From Firmicutes bacterium UBA5559 (GTDB lineage: Bacteria > Bacillota > Clostridia > Peptostreptococcales > Anaerovoracaceae): a stretch of 64,000 nucleotides of DNA. Of this stretch, positions 25,666 to 33,407 are shown piece by piece. The stretch spans positions 5,653 to 69,652 of the forward strand of contig DIMT01000001.1 of assembly GCA_002425705.1 (NCBI GenBank). Direction: 5' to 3'. The notes under the pieces are model-generated. The model had not been told where the DNA came from. It saw nothing but the letters and a program-made list of their open reading frames with translations, and did no database searches. The position numbers were made by a program, and so were the translations under genes. Position 1 is the first letter of the stretch. Each line of letters starts with the position of its first letter.

Positions 25666-25812
25666 ATGAAGCAATTTATCGTCCTATCCGGCATGATATT
25701 GCTGGGAGTTTTCATTTATCAGCTTATCTTGGGACCCGGGGAGGATTCGATCATCAGCTTACTCAGCCGATTCTGGAAGGAAGGCCTGGAATCCCGTTCG
25801 CGAATACCATAA
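25666..25812 (+). CDS. Small hydrophobic protein 2 of the Tad-like locus
   Basis: A 48-residue ORF beginning six bases after the previous stop. It starts MKQFIVLSGMILLGVFIYQ (one membrane helix) and has a basic C-terminal tail. Its first residues resemble those of both neighbours (MKQ-(I/F)-IV), suggesting a set of related short membrane proteins made by duplication. Function unknown. Confidence 0.55.
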   Translation: MKQFIVLSGMILLGVFIYQLILGPGEDSIISLLSRFWKEGLESRSRIP

Positions 25813-25826
25813 AAGGGAGGGATTTT

Positions 25827-26231
25827 TTGAAGCAATTCATTGTTCTGATGGCCGTTTTGCCGATCATGATGATTTTACTTCTCCAATTTACCGCTGATCA
25901 GCGTCATGGCAGGATTGTGGGAGAGATACAGGAAATCGTTTACAGTGCCAAGGAGACAGCAAAGCAGGAGGGCTATTTTTCCCCGGAAAACCGGAGACGA
26001 CTGAAAGAAGATCTGGGAAGGGCAGCCGGTGTAGACCCGGAAGAAATCCTGATTGAAAGCGATGACCGGATCAAAACCCGGTTCGGGGTGGGGGAGGAAC
26101 GGCTGATCTATTTCTCTGTATCGGTACCCATCCGTGGAGTCATGGCGGCAAGTTCTATCCTTGGAATGACAGAGGAGGAAAACGGCTACCGATTCGTCAT
26201 CGACAGTTATACAGCCAGTGAAAGAATTTGA
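25827..26231 (+). CDS. TadE-like minor pseudopilin candidate
   Basis: A 134-residue protein starting at TTG 25827 with AAGGGAGG seven bases before. It has an N-terminal helix (MKQFIVLMAVLPIMMILLL) and a soluble domain with helices and strands, the layout of TadE-type pseudopilins. It shares the MKQFIVL start with small protein 2. No family motif is certain. Confidence 0.5.
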   Translation: MKQFIVLMAVLPIMMILLLQFTADQRHGRIVGEIQEIVYSAKETAKQEGYFSPENRRRLKEDLGRAAGVDPEEILIESDDRIKTRFGVGEERLIYFSVSVPIRGVMAASSILGMTEEENGYRFVIDSYTASERI

Positions 26232-26259
26232 AAGAGGAAAGGGAAGGCTGGAAAGAAAA

Positions 26260-26703
26260 ATGAAAACGCTGATCGTCTTTTTAGGATTGTTCATCATCCA
26301 GACCAGCTTTGTCAGTTATCAAGGCGATATGACCCGGTATATGGCCCGGCAGGCGGAATTGAAATTTATGGCCGAGGAATGCGCTTCCGGTGCTGCCGCT
26401 CTTTGGGATCAGGAAGCTTACGGAGAGGGTGAAATCCGCTTTGACTATGAGGCGGGAATGGGATTTGCCTTAGACTTTGTGGACTATCGGGTCCGGGACA
26501 TGGAAGGGGTGGCGGATATCCGTCTGAACCTGACCTTTGAAGATGAATTTACTGGTTTTCACCCCGGCAGCCCTCCCGGGGTGCCGGCTGTCACCGCTAC
26601 CCTGATGCTGGAATGTGAAGATCTTTTTCGCCTTCCCTTCCTGACCGTCACCTCCCTTCAACGTCAATCCCGGTATGAGATTCAGGAAAATCCATTTGTC
26701 TGA
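26260..26703 (+). CDS. Membrane-anchored protein ending the Tad-like locus
   Basis: About 147 residues from ATG 26260: an N-terminal hydrophobic segment (KTLIVFLGLFIIQTSFV), then a soluble domain with acidic and aromatic residues. It looks like a second TadE/F-like pseudopilin by size and topology only. An upstream in-frame GTG at 26218 overlaps the previous gene and has no good ribosome binding site. Confidence 0.5.
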   Translation: MKTLIVFLGLFIIQTSFVSYQGDMTRYMARQAELKFMAEECASGAAALWDQEAYGEGEIRFDYEAGMGFALDFVDYRVRDMEGVADIRLNLTFEDEFTGFHPGSPPGVPAVTATLMLECEDLFRLPFLTVTSLQRQSRYEIQENPFV

Positions 26704-26724
26704 CCCGTATAGGGATGATATAAT
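26696..26724 (+). promoter_or_regulatory. Promoter for the papain-like hydrolase gene
   Basis: TTGTCT, a 17-bp spacer and a perfect TATAAT straddle the stop codon of the preceding gene, suggesting that the next gene is transcribed independently of the Tad-like run. Confidence 0.6.
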
Positions 26725-26763
26725 TAAACATATGGATCATCTCATCTGCAGGGAGGCCGGAAC

Positions 26764-27735
26764 ATGGAAAAAGCTCAAACTCAAGCCGGTAAGAATAAGA
26801 AAAAGCCATCTGCCATTCCGGGAATCGTGGCTTTTTTTCTGTTGTCCCTTCTGGCCTACTGGCTCTTTTTAGAAATCATCGTCGAGTACGATCAACGGTT
26901 TGTTCCGACCTACGAAATGGTTTCCCTGGAGGAAATCCTGGAGCAAGGGAACGTTTCTGAGTCAGACGAGGCTCTGGACCCGAAAAAGGATTCTGAACTG
27001 TTCCGGGAGCTTTATATGCAAACCGGATTGGGGACCGATGCGCTGAAAGAGATTCTGGCCCTGAAAGGGGATGTTGCCCTCCGACGGCTGCAGCTCCATC
27101 AGGATAACTTCTTCAATCCCCGGAACATATTGTGCCGTAAAATCACCCCCATCACCGGGGAAGAAAAAAATGCGGATGAAGAGGACAACCTGGTACCAGG
27201 ATTTAAGATCCAGCAGGTTAGGACGGGGGATATCTTTCTTTCCTTCTCCACCCACAGCCTGGGGTGGCGCCACGGTCACTCTGCGCTGGTAACCAATGGT
27301 CAGACCGGGAGAACCCTGGAGGCCGTCGTCCTGGGCCGGAATTCGGAAGCCCAGCGAGCAGAAAAGTGGACGGGATACCCCACATTCCTGCAGCTTCGTA
27401 TTTCTGATGAAGCCCTGGACCAGTTGGGTATCAGCCGCCAGGAAGCAGAAGAGCGCTTGGCAGAAGTGGGGGAAGAAAAATTGACCGATGTGCCCTATGG
27501 TCTTCTGACCGGCATGTTTGGCAAATATGTTCCCGATATCCAGGAAACCCAATGCTCTCACCTGGTCTGGTTTGCCTTTTATGAACTGGGCCTGGACATC
27601 GACAGCGACGGGGGATGGCTGGTCACCCCCAGGGATATTGCCGGAAGCCCTTACTTTGAAGTAGTCCAGATTGTTGGATTGGATCCGTCAGCAGCAGCCG
27701 TAAGCCCTCTCCGGGGCGATTCAGAAAAGGAGTAA
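26764..27735 (+). CDS. Membrane-anchored NlpC/P60-like (YiiX-type) hydrolase
   Basis: A 323-residue protein with an N-terminal membrane helix (residues ~19-40). After a helical region the catalytic part begins with GDIFLSF...GHSALVTN, holding the histidine, and later has ETQCSHLVWFAFYELG with the putative nucleophilic cysteine. This permuted order (His before Cys) is that of the YiiX/YycO branch of papain-like hydrolases. The likely target is a cell-wall or lipid amide/ester bond outside the membrane, but this is inference. It lies 3 nt before the next gene. Confidence 0.7.
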   Translation: MEKAQTQAGKNKKKPSAIPGIVAFFLLSLLAYWLFLEIIVEYDQRFVPTYEMVSLEEILEQGNVSESDEALDPKKDSELFRELYMQTGLGTDALKEILALKGDVALRRLQLHQDNFFNPRNILCRKITPITGEEKNADEEDNLVPGFKIQQVRTGDIFLSFSTHSLGWRHGHSALVTNGQTGRTLEAVVLGRNSEAQRAEKWTGYPTFLQLRISDEALDQLGISRQEAEERLAEVGEEKLTDVPYGLLTGMFGKYVPDIQETQCSHLVWFAFYELGLDIDSDGGWLVTPRDIAGSPYFEVVQIVGLDPSAAAVSPLRGDSEKE

Positions 27736-27738
27736 CGT

Positions 27739-28281
27739 ATGTTTAAAGCAGCTTTTATCGCCAATTCAGAAAGCCAGAATCCCCAGACCTATTCCCTCCG
27801 GTACGAAAACCCGGATTTTCAACTGGAAATGGTCGCTGTGTCCGGAATGGATATGACCAGGGAAGCCATTCTCGGATTTGCCCGGGATGGATTTGATCTG
27901 GTGGACCTCTGCGGAGATTTCACTCAGGAAATGGCGGAAGCCCTTCGTCAGACCACCGGGAATCCGATTCGGATAGCTGCAGCGGTCTATTCGGAAGAGG
28001 AAGGAAAGAAACTGGAAGCCCTGACCACCATGCAGAATTACGGGATTATCCTGATGGGAAGAGGCATCGGATCAGAACCGGTCTGGCTGGAAAAGGAAAA
28101 CCAGGAATTCAATACCCGGATCGCCATTGTTGGCAGTGATGCCATGGCTGAGGATGCGGCCCGGGAAATGGCCGAATCCGGCATCGATTTCATCGAACTT
28201 TGCAGTTATTTCGATCTGGAGAAGGCAGCCGCTTTGTCTCAAGCAGTTGGTGGAGCCCTTCCGGTGGGGTATTGCCGCTGA
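27739..28281 (+). CDS. Uncharacterised internally duplicated protein (DUF6506-like)
   Basis: A 180-residue cytosolic protein with two related halves. The first has AILGFARDGFDLVDLCGDFTQEMAEAL and the second AAREMAESGIDFIELCSYFDLEKAAAL, each beginning with a beta strand (AAFIANSE, IAIVGSD). Each half looks like the short DUF6506 family, tentatively. The second half carries Gly-Tyr-Cys-Arg at its end. Function unknown; it probably shares the transcript of the preceding hydrolase. Confidence 0.6.
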   Translation: MFKAAFIANSESQNPQTYSLRYENPDFQLEMVAVSGMDMTREAILGFARDGFDLVDLCGDFTQEMAEALRQTTGNPIRIAAAVYSEEEGKKLEALTTMQNYGIILMGRGIGSEPVWLEKENQEFNTRIAIVGSDAMAEDAAREMAESGIDFIELCSYFDLEKAAALSQAVGGALPVGYCR

Positions 28282-28312
28282 GTTCACCCGGCTGGGGACG
28301 ATGAACCGGACC

Positions 28313-28341
28313 TTGACAAAGGAAAGGACGACGGGTATAAT
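28313..28341 (+). promoter_or_regulatory. Promoter of the SCIFF locus
   Basis: A consensus promoter: TTGACA, 17 bp, TATAAT. It lies 40 bp before the scfA start and its AGGAGG ribosome binding site, predicting strong expression of the peptide. Confidence 0.8.
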
Positions 28342-28380
28342 TGTACTGTTATAATATCAATTAAACATCAGGAGGCCACC

Positions 28381-28530
28381 GTGAATAAGATCAAAACCAT
28401 TGCCAGACCGACACTGAAAGTAACTGCCTGTGGAGAAGGATGCAAGGAATGCCAGACTTCCTGCCAGTCCGCCTGCAAGACATCTTGCACCGTTGCTAAC
28501 CAGAAGTGTGAAAACACACGACGACGATAG
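28381..28530 (+). CDS. scfA: SCIFF precursor peptide
   Basis: A 49-residue ribosomal peptide starting at GTG with GGAGG 8 bp upstream. It matches the six-cysteine-in-forty-five family, with segments KVTACGEGCKECQTSC and QSACKTSCTV; I count seven cysteines in all (residues 17, 21, 24, 28, 32, 36, 43). The adjacent radical SAM enzyme would form a Cys-to-Thr thioether in it. The final product and role in Clostridia are not established. A terminator hairpin separates it from the maturase. Confidence 0.95.
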   Translation: MNKIKTIARPTLKVTACGEGCKECQTSCQSACKTSCTVANQKCENTRRR

Positions 28531-28551
28531 GTTTTTCAGACGAAACAGGTT

Positions 28552-28578
28552 AAAAACAGCAGATGATGCTGTTTTTTT
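28552..28578 (+). terminator. Hairpin terminator between scfA and scfB
   Basis: aaaaacagca pairs with tgctgttttt around a GATGA loop, followed by Ts. In this position it should end most transcripts after the peptide gene and let some through, giving excess precursor over enzyme. Confidence 0.75.
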
Positions 28579-28644
28579 AATGAACAAACTTGTCCAAAGA
28601 AGAAAATGCCCAAGACAAAATATATAGAACCAAGAGGAAAAAGA

Positions 28645-29994
28645 ATGATACATGCATACCCCTTCCAGGATCAATACCTGATTCTGGATGTGAACAGCGG
28701 AGCCGTCCACGTGGCGGACCGGGAGGTTTATCAGTTGCTCCAGGGAATGGAGCAGGCTTCGGCCCGGGAGGCTTCCGACCATTTTGAAGCCATGGAAGGA
28801 GAAGCCGCCGAGGATATCCGGACCCTGATCCGGGAGGGCATGCTCTTTACTGACGACTCCTATGTGACGGAGGAAATGCTCCGGAACGAAGGGGCTGTGA
28901 TCAAAGCCATGTGCCTTCACGTCGCTCACGACTGCAACATGATCTGTACCTACTGCTTCGGGGAACAGGGTTCCTTTGCCGGCAGCAAGTGCTTGATGAG
29001 CGTCGAAGTGGGGAAAAAGGCCATCGACTACCTGCTCCGGAACTCGGGAACCAGACGCAATCTGGAAATTGACTTCTTTGGAGGGGAGCCTTTGATGAAT
29101 TTCGAGGTGGTGAAGGCGTTGGTAGCTTACGGTCGCCAGGAAGAGCAAAAATATGGTAAAAATATCCGGTTTACCATTACGACCAACGGACTACTGCTGG
29201 ATTCAGAAAAAACCCAGTTCATCAACCAGGAAATGGACAATGTAATCCTTAGTATCGACGGCCGGCCGGAAATCAACGACAAGATGAGAAAGACCGTCAA
29301 TGGCAAACCCACTTACGAGAAGATCATTTCTAATTATCTGGATTTTACCAAGGAAAGAGTAGGACTCTATTATGTCCGAGGCACCTTTACCCGGAACAAC
29401 CTGGACTTTTCCAGGGATGTGGAGCATCTGACCAGCCTGGGATTCCGGAATGTATCCGTGGAGCCGGTGGTGACGGACCTGGGTCAGGACTATGCCCTTC
29501 AGGAGGAGGATCGGGAGCGGATTTTTGAAGAATACGATCGTTTGACGGAACTCTACCTGGATAAGGCCAGAAAGGGAGAAGACTTTGATTTTTTCCACTT
29601 CAATGTGGATCTGGAACAGGGGCCCTGCCTGTTGAAGCGGCTGTCCGGCTGCGGAGCCGGTACGGAGTATCTGGCGGTTTCACCGGAGGGGGATCTGTAT
29701 CCCTGCCACCAGTTCGTCGGCAATAAGGACTTTCGCATCGGCAATTTGTCCGATACTGTCATCGAAAACAATCAGCGGGAAACCTTCCTGAAGGCTAATA
29801 TCTATGAAAAAGAAGACTGTCGAAATTGCTGGGCTCGCTTCTACTGCAGCGGAGGGTGCCACGCTAATGCGGTGAACATGAACGGGGATATTATGATTCC
29901 CTATCATCTGGGCTGCGAAATGGAGCGAAAGAGGGTGGAATGCGCCATCGGCATTTACGCAGTGCTGGGAACCGAGGAGTCTTTGCAGGACTAG
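28645..29994 (+). CDS. scfB: SCIFF radical SAM maturase
   Basis: A 449-residue radical SAM/SPASM thioether-forming enzyme. The N-terminal RiPP recognition region begins MIHAYPFQ with DVNSGAVHV. The cluster motif is CNMICTYC (near residue 93). The SPASM part has GCGAGTEYLAVSPEGDLYPCH and CRNCWARFYCSGGC for auxiliary Fe-S clusters. I use ATG 28645 with AGAGG 8 bp upstream; the earlier ATG 28606 has no ribosome binding site. It pairs with scfA. Confidence 0.96.
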   Translation: MIHAYPFQDQYLILDVNSGAVHVADREVYQLLQGMEQASAREASDHFEAMEGEAAEDIRTLIREGMLFTDDSYVTEEMLRNEGAVIKAMCLHVAHDCNMICTYCFGEQGSFAGSKCLMSVEVGKKAIDYLLRNSGTRRNLEIDFFGGEPLMNFEVVKALVAYGRQEEQKYGKNIRFTITTNGLLLDSEKTQFINQEMDNVILSIDGRPEINDKMRKTVNGKPTYEKIISNYLDFTKERVGLYYVRGTFTRNNLDFSRDVEHLTSLGFRNVSVEPVVTDLGQDYALQEEDRERIFEEYDRLTELYLDKARKGEDFDFFHFNVDLEQGPCLLKRLSGCGAGTEYLAVSPEGDLYPCHQFVGNKDFRIGNLSDTVIENNQRETFLKANIYEKEDCRNCWARFYCSGGCHANAVNMNGDIMIPYHLGCEMERKRVECAIGIYAVLGTEESLQD

Positions 29995-30032
29995 AAAAAG
30001 GCTGCCGAAAAGAGGGAACCGGCCCCGGAAAC

Positions 30033-30060
30033 TTGACAAAACCGACCAGTAGACTATAAT
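30033..30060 (+). promoter_or_regulatory. Promoter of thrS
   Basis: TTGACA, 16 bp, TATAAT. The predicted transcript starts near 30067, leaving only ~45 nt of leader. That excludes a T-box and also excludes the upstream in-frame ATG at 30075. Confidence 0.75.
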
Positions 30061-30110
30061 TTATTCTATATAGAATGCGTCACAACCTAGCAGCAGTCAG
30101 GAGAAAACAT

Positions 30111-31856
30111 ATGGCAAAAGAAAAAATCAATTTTGAAGACGAACAGGTACGACATGACTTTCGTCATACCTCTTCCCACATCATGGCCCATGCCGTCAAG
30201 AATCTTTGGCCCGAGGCCAAATTAGCCATCGGACCGGCCATCGAGAACGGTTTTTACTACGATATCGACCTGGATTACAAAATCACCGAAGCTGATTTCC
30301 CGAAAATCCAGAAGGAAATGAAGAGAATTGTTTCCGGAAACCACAAACTGGAACGATTTGAGCTCCCCCGGGAGGAAGCGATCCACTACATGGAAGAGAA
30401 GAAGGAACCCTACAAAGTAGAGCTGATCCGGGATCTTCCCGAGGATACCATCATCTCTTTCTATAAGCAGGGAGATTTTGTGGACCTCTGTGCCGGACCC
30501 CACATGGAGCATACCGGACAGATCAAGGCCATCAAACTGATGAGCGTGGCCGGAGCTTATTGGCGGGGCAATGAAAAGAATAAGATGCTTCAGCGAATTT
30601 ACGGCACCTCCTTCCCCACCCAGGAAGAACTGGATGCCTATATTGCCAGGCTGGAGGAAGCCAAGCTAAGAGATCATCGCAAGATCGGCAAGGAAATGGA
30701 CCTCTTCGCCATGTTCGACGAAGGCCCCGGATTTCCCTTCTTCCTGCCCAAGGGCATGATCATCCGCAATGAACTGGAAGCCTTCTGGCGTCAGGAGCAC
30801 CGGAAAAGGGGCTACGACGAGATCCGTACGCCCCTGATTCTCAGTGAAGAACTCTGGCATACTTCCGGTCACTGGGATCACTACCAGAACAACATGTACT
30901 TCACCAAGATCGACGAAGGGGATTTCGCCATCAAGCCCATGAACTGCCCCGGCGCCATGCTGACCTATAAACGGAAGATGTATTCCTACCGGGATTTCCC
31001 CATGAGAATGGCAGAAATGGGTCAGGTGCACCGCCACGAGCTGTCGGGAGCCCTTCACGGCCTGATGCGGGTTCGGACCTTTACTCAGGATGATGCCCAC
31101 ATCTTCATGCTGCCGGAACAGGTAAAATCCGAAATTCTGGGAGTCATCGAGTTCATCGACCACGTTTACAATCTTTTCGGATTCAAATACCACATCGAGC
31201 TTTCCACAAAACCGGAGGATTCCATGGGTACGGAGGAAGAGTGGGATCTGGCTACAACCGCCCTTAAGGAAGCCATGGATTCCAAGTCCATTCCCTATAT
31301 CATCAACGAGGGAGACGGTGCTTTCTACGGACCGAAGCTGGACTTCCACCTGGAGGACAGCCTGGGAAGAACCTGGCAGTGCGGCACCATTCAGCTGGAC
31401 TTCCAGATGCCTCAGCGGTTCGATCTGACCTACGTAGGAGCGGATGGTGAAAAACACCGGCCCATTATGATCCACCGAGTCATTTTCGGATCCATCGAAC
31501 GGTTCATCGGAATCCTAATCGAGCATTTTGCCGGAAAATTCCCCCTGTGGCTGGCACCGGTTCAGGTGAAGCTGCTGACCGTAACGGAAAAATTCGCTGA
31601 TTATGCTCTGGAAACCGCCCAAAAACTGGAAGAAGCCGGCCTTCGGGTAGAAACCGACATCCGAAATGAAAAAATCGGATACAAGCTGAGAGAAGCCCGA
31701 AACGAGAGAGTATCCTATATCGGTGTCATCGGCGAAAGGGAAATGGAAAACGGTACCCTGACCCTGCGATCCAGCAAAGAAGGGGAACTGGGCGAAATGG
31801 AAGTAGGCCGGTTTATCGCCGATCTGCTGGAAGAAATAAAGGAAAAGCGATGTTAA
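30111..31856 (+). CDS. thrS: Threonyl-tRNA synthetase lacking TGS domain
   Basis: Charges tRNA-Thr. The 581-residue protein begins directly at the editing domain (HTSSHIMAHAVKNLWPEAK near residue 21 and the DLCAGPH motif near 129). The class II catalytic domain (MNCPGAML with a zinc cysteine, RMAEMGQVHRHELSGALHG, HRVIFGSIERF) and anticodon-binding domain follow. The ~60-residue TGS domain found at the N-terminus of most ThrS (about 640 residues) is missing, and the promoter sits just upstream, so it is not a mis-called start. AGGAGA precedes ATG. It overlaps the next gene by 7 nt. Confidence 0.96.
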   Translation: MAKEKINFEDEQVRHDFRHTSSHIMAHAVKNLWPEAKLAIGPAIENGFYYDIDLDYKITEADFPKIQKEMKRIVSGNHKLERFELPREEAIHYMEEKKEPYKVELIRDLPEDTIISFYKQGDFVDLCAGPHMEHTGQIKAIKLMSVAGAYWRGNEKNKMLQRIYGTSFPTQEELDAYIARLEEAKLRDHRKIGKEMDLFAMFDEGPGFPFFLPKGMIIRNELEAFWRQEHRKRGYDEIRTPLILSEELWHTSGHWDHYQNNMYFTKIDEGDFAIKPMNCPGAMLTYKRKMYSYRDFPMRMAEMGQVHRHELSGALHGLMRVRTFTQDDAHIFMLPEQVKSEILGVIEFIDHVYNLFGFKYHIELSTKPEDSMGTEEEWDLATTALKEAMDSKSIPYIINEGDGAFYGPKLDFHLEDSLGRTWQCGTIQLDFQMPQRFDLTYVGADGEKHRPIMIHRVIFGSIERFIGILIEHFAGKFPLWLAPVQVKLLTVTEKFADYALETAQKLEEAGLRVETDIRNEKIGYKLREARNERVSYIGVIGEREMENGTLTLRSSKEGELGEMEVGRFIADLLEEIKEKRC

Positions 31857-32128
31857 AGAAGAATCAATCAAAAGAATGGCGGGACGGGGTTTATCTCTGC
31901 ACCGCATCCAATAGTCTGGAAGCGGATATACTGGAGTCCAAACTCCATGGAGAAGGGATTCCCAGCATCCGAAAATACAAAGGCGCTTCCAACGCCATGG
32001 AGATCTTTATGGGACAGAGCATGGCTTTTCCCATTGATATCTATGTACCGGAAGAAACCCTGGAGGATGCCCGGAACATCATCCTGCCCTTCCCCCTGGA
32101 GGAGGAAGTTCCCCAAGATCACCACTGA
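31850..32128 (+). CDS. DUF2007-type small protein
   Basis: A 92-residue protein with the DUF2007 pattern: GVYLCTASNSLEADILESKLHGEGIP, then a beta-strand and a PIDIYVPEETLEDARNII end. Proteins of this fold resemble GlnB-like signal domains but have no known ligand. It is translationally coupled to thrS by a 7-nt overlap. Confidence 0.75.
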   Translation: MLKKNQSKEWRDGVYLCTASNSLEADILESKLHGEGIPSIRKYKGASNAMEIFMGQSMAFPIDIYVPEETLEDARNIILPFPLEEEVPQDHH

Positions 32129-32155
32129 TTATTTCAAAGCATTGAAAGTACATGC

Positions 32156-32195
32156 CACAAAAAGCCCTGGGCTCCTAATCGGAACTCAGGGCTTT
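32156..32195 (-). terminator. Terminator of the flavoprotein gene
   Basis: On the minus strand aaagccctg pairs with cagggcttt, with the gene's TAG stop in the loop, followed by TTTTT. It serves the minus-strand operon and lies between convergent genes. Confidence 0.7.
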
Positions 32196-33407
32196 GTTGA
32201 TATGATCTCCACAGCTGCTGCCGGAAGCATAGGCGAACTGAAGGTTATAGCCTCCGGTATCTCCGTCCACGTCCAGGGCTTCGCCGATGATATATAGGCC
32301 TGGCCAGATAATAGATTCAAAGCCAGGCTGTCGGACCTGATTCAAAGGCACACCACCCCGGGTAGCCATGGCTGTCTGGTAACCACCGGTACCGCTGATG
32401 ACATAATCATCCCTGCGGAGTCGTTGCAACAGGCGTTGAATTTGCTTTTTAGAGCACTGGCCACTTTTGGTGGACGGGTCGATTCCTTCCCGTTTCAGGA
32501 AAACCTGTAAAAAACGACGGGGCAGGGAACACCCGGATTCAGTCAGGGAATCCTGAAGGTCTGTCAGGACTTCACGGCCACCCCGAGCTGCCCGATCGAA
32601 AAAACCTGTTTGTAACGCCGCCTCAGATCCACCGGTAATCCAGTTAATCTGAAGTTTCCAGCCGGGAGCGGCGTACCGGGAGAGGTTGAGAATAGCAGGA
32701 CCGGAAAAGCATTGATGGGTCAGCAGCAGAGGTCCGGTTTCTTCCTGATCCTCGATTTGAATCTGCACTTCAGGAAAGGACAAGCCGGACAAATCCCCAT
32801 AGGGATATCCTTCTACATAAATAGGGGTCAGAGCCGGTTTCATTTTCGTCAAAGGAATCTCCAGCTGCCGGAGAACCGGATGGATGCTGCCGTCAGACCC
32901 GGTCGTCGGGTAAGAGAGGCCACCGGTAGCCAGAATAACTCGATTGCTCTTATAGCTCCGGTTGCCGGCAGTAACAAGAAAATGATCCTGCTCCCGGGTG
33001 ATGCCGGTAACGGTCCTTTCTCCTTCCAGCCGGAATCCATTGGATTCCGCTTCCCGAATCAGAGCCTTCAGAACATCCCGTCCCTTCAGGGAGCAGGGGA
33101 AGACCTTCTGGTCTTCCCGAACCATCAGAGGGACTCCCAGCTCCTCCATATACGCCATCAACCGTTGATTGGACCAGGTGTACAGAGTCTTCCGGATGGA
33201 TTTGCCGGCGGGACCGTAATGGGGGATAAAGTCTCGGATGTCGCTTCCCCGTGTCAGGTTGCACTGGCCGCTGCCGGCCATCAGAAGCTTCAGCCCCGGC
33301 CGGAGCCGATTGCAAAGAATCAGGCCCCGGATTCCCGGGTCGATGGCCGCTGCTGCAAATAAACCGGCTGGGCCGGCGCCCACAATGATTACATCATAAC
33401 GATCCAT
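32175..33407 (-). CDS. BaiN/YhiN-type (HI0933-like) flavoprotein
   Basis: A 410-residue NAD(P)/FAD-dependent oxidoreductase. It has an N-terminal GAGPAGLFAA dinucleotide fold, a GSGQCNLT motif near residue 46 typical of the HI0933/YhiN family, VILATGGLSYP, and a C-terminal GEALDVDGDTGGYNLQFA FAD contact. Known relatives have varied reductase functions, so the substrate is not assigned. Its start overlaps the permease stop by 19 nt, placing it at the end of the GntR-ABC operon. Confidence 0.88.
   Translation of the reverse strand: MDRYDVIIVGAGPAGLFAAAAIDPGIRGLILCNRLRPGLKLLMAGSGQCNLTRGSDIRDFIPHYGPAGKSIRKTLYTWSNQRLMAYMEELGVPLMVREDQKVFPCSLKGRDVLKALIREAESNGFRLEGERTVTGITREQDHFLVTAGNRSYKSNRVILATGGLSYPTTGSDGSIHPVLRQLEIPLTKMKPALTPIYVEGYPYGDLSGLSFPEVQIQIEDQEETGPLLLTHQCFSGPAILNLSRYAAPGWKLQINWITGGSEAALQTGFFDRAARGGREVLTDLQDSLTESGCSLPRRFLQVFLKREGIDPSTKSGQCSKKQIQRLLQRLRRDDYVISGTGGYQTAMATRGGVPLNQVRQPGFESIIWPGLYIIGEALDVDGDTGGYNLQFAYASGSSCGDHINKALSSD

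Noticed and set aside
29995..30110. T-box leader for thrS
   Set aside because: The promoter TATAAT at 30055-30060 leaves only ~45 nt before the start codon and no T-box sequence is seen.
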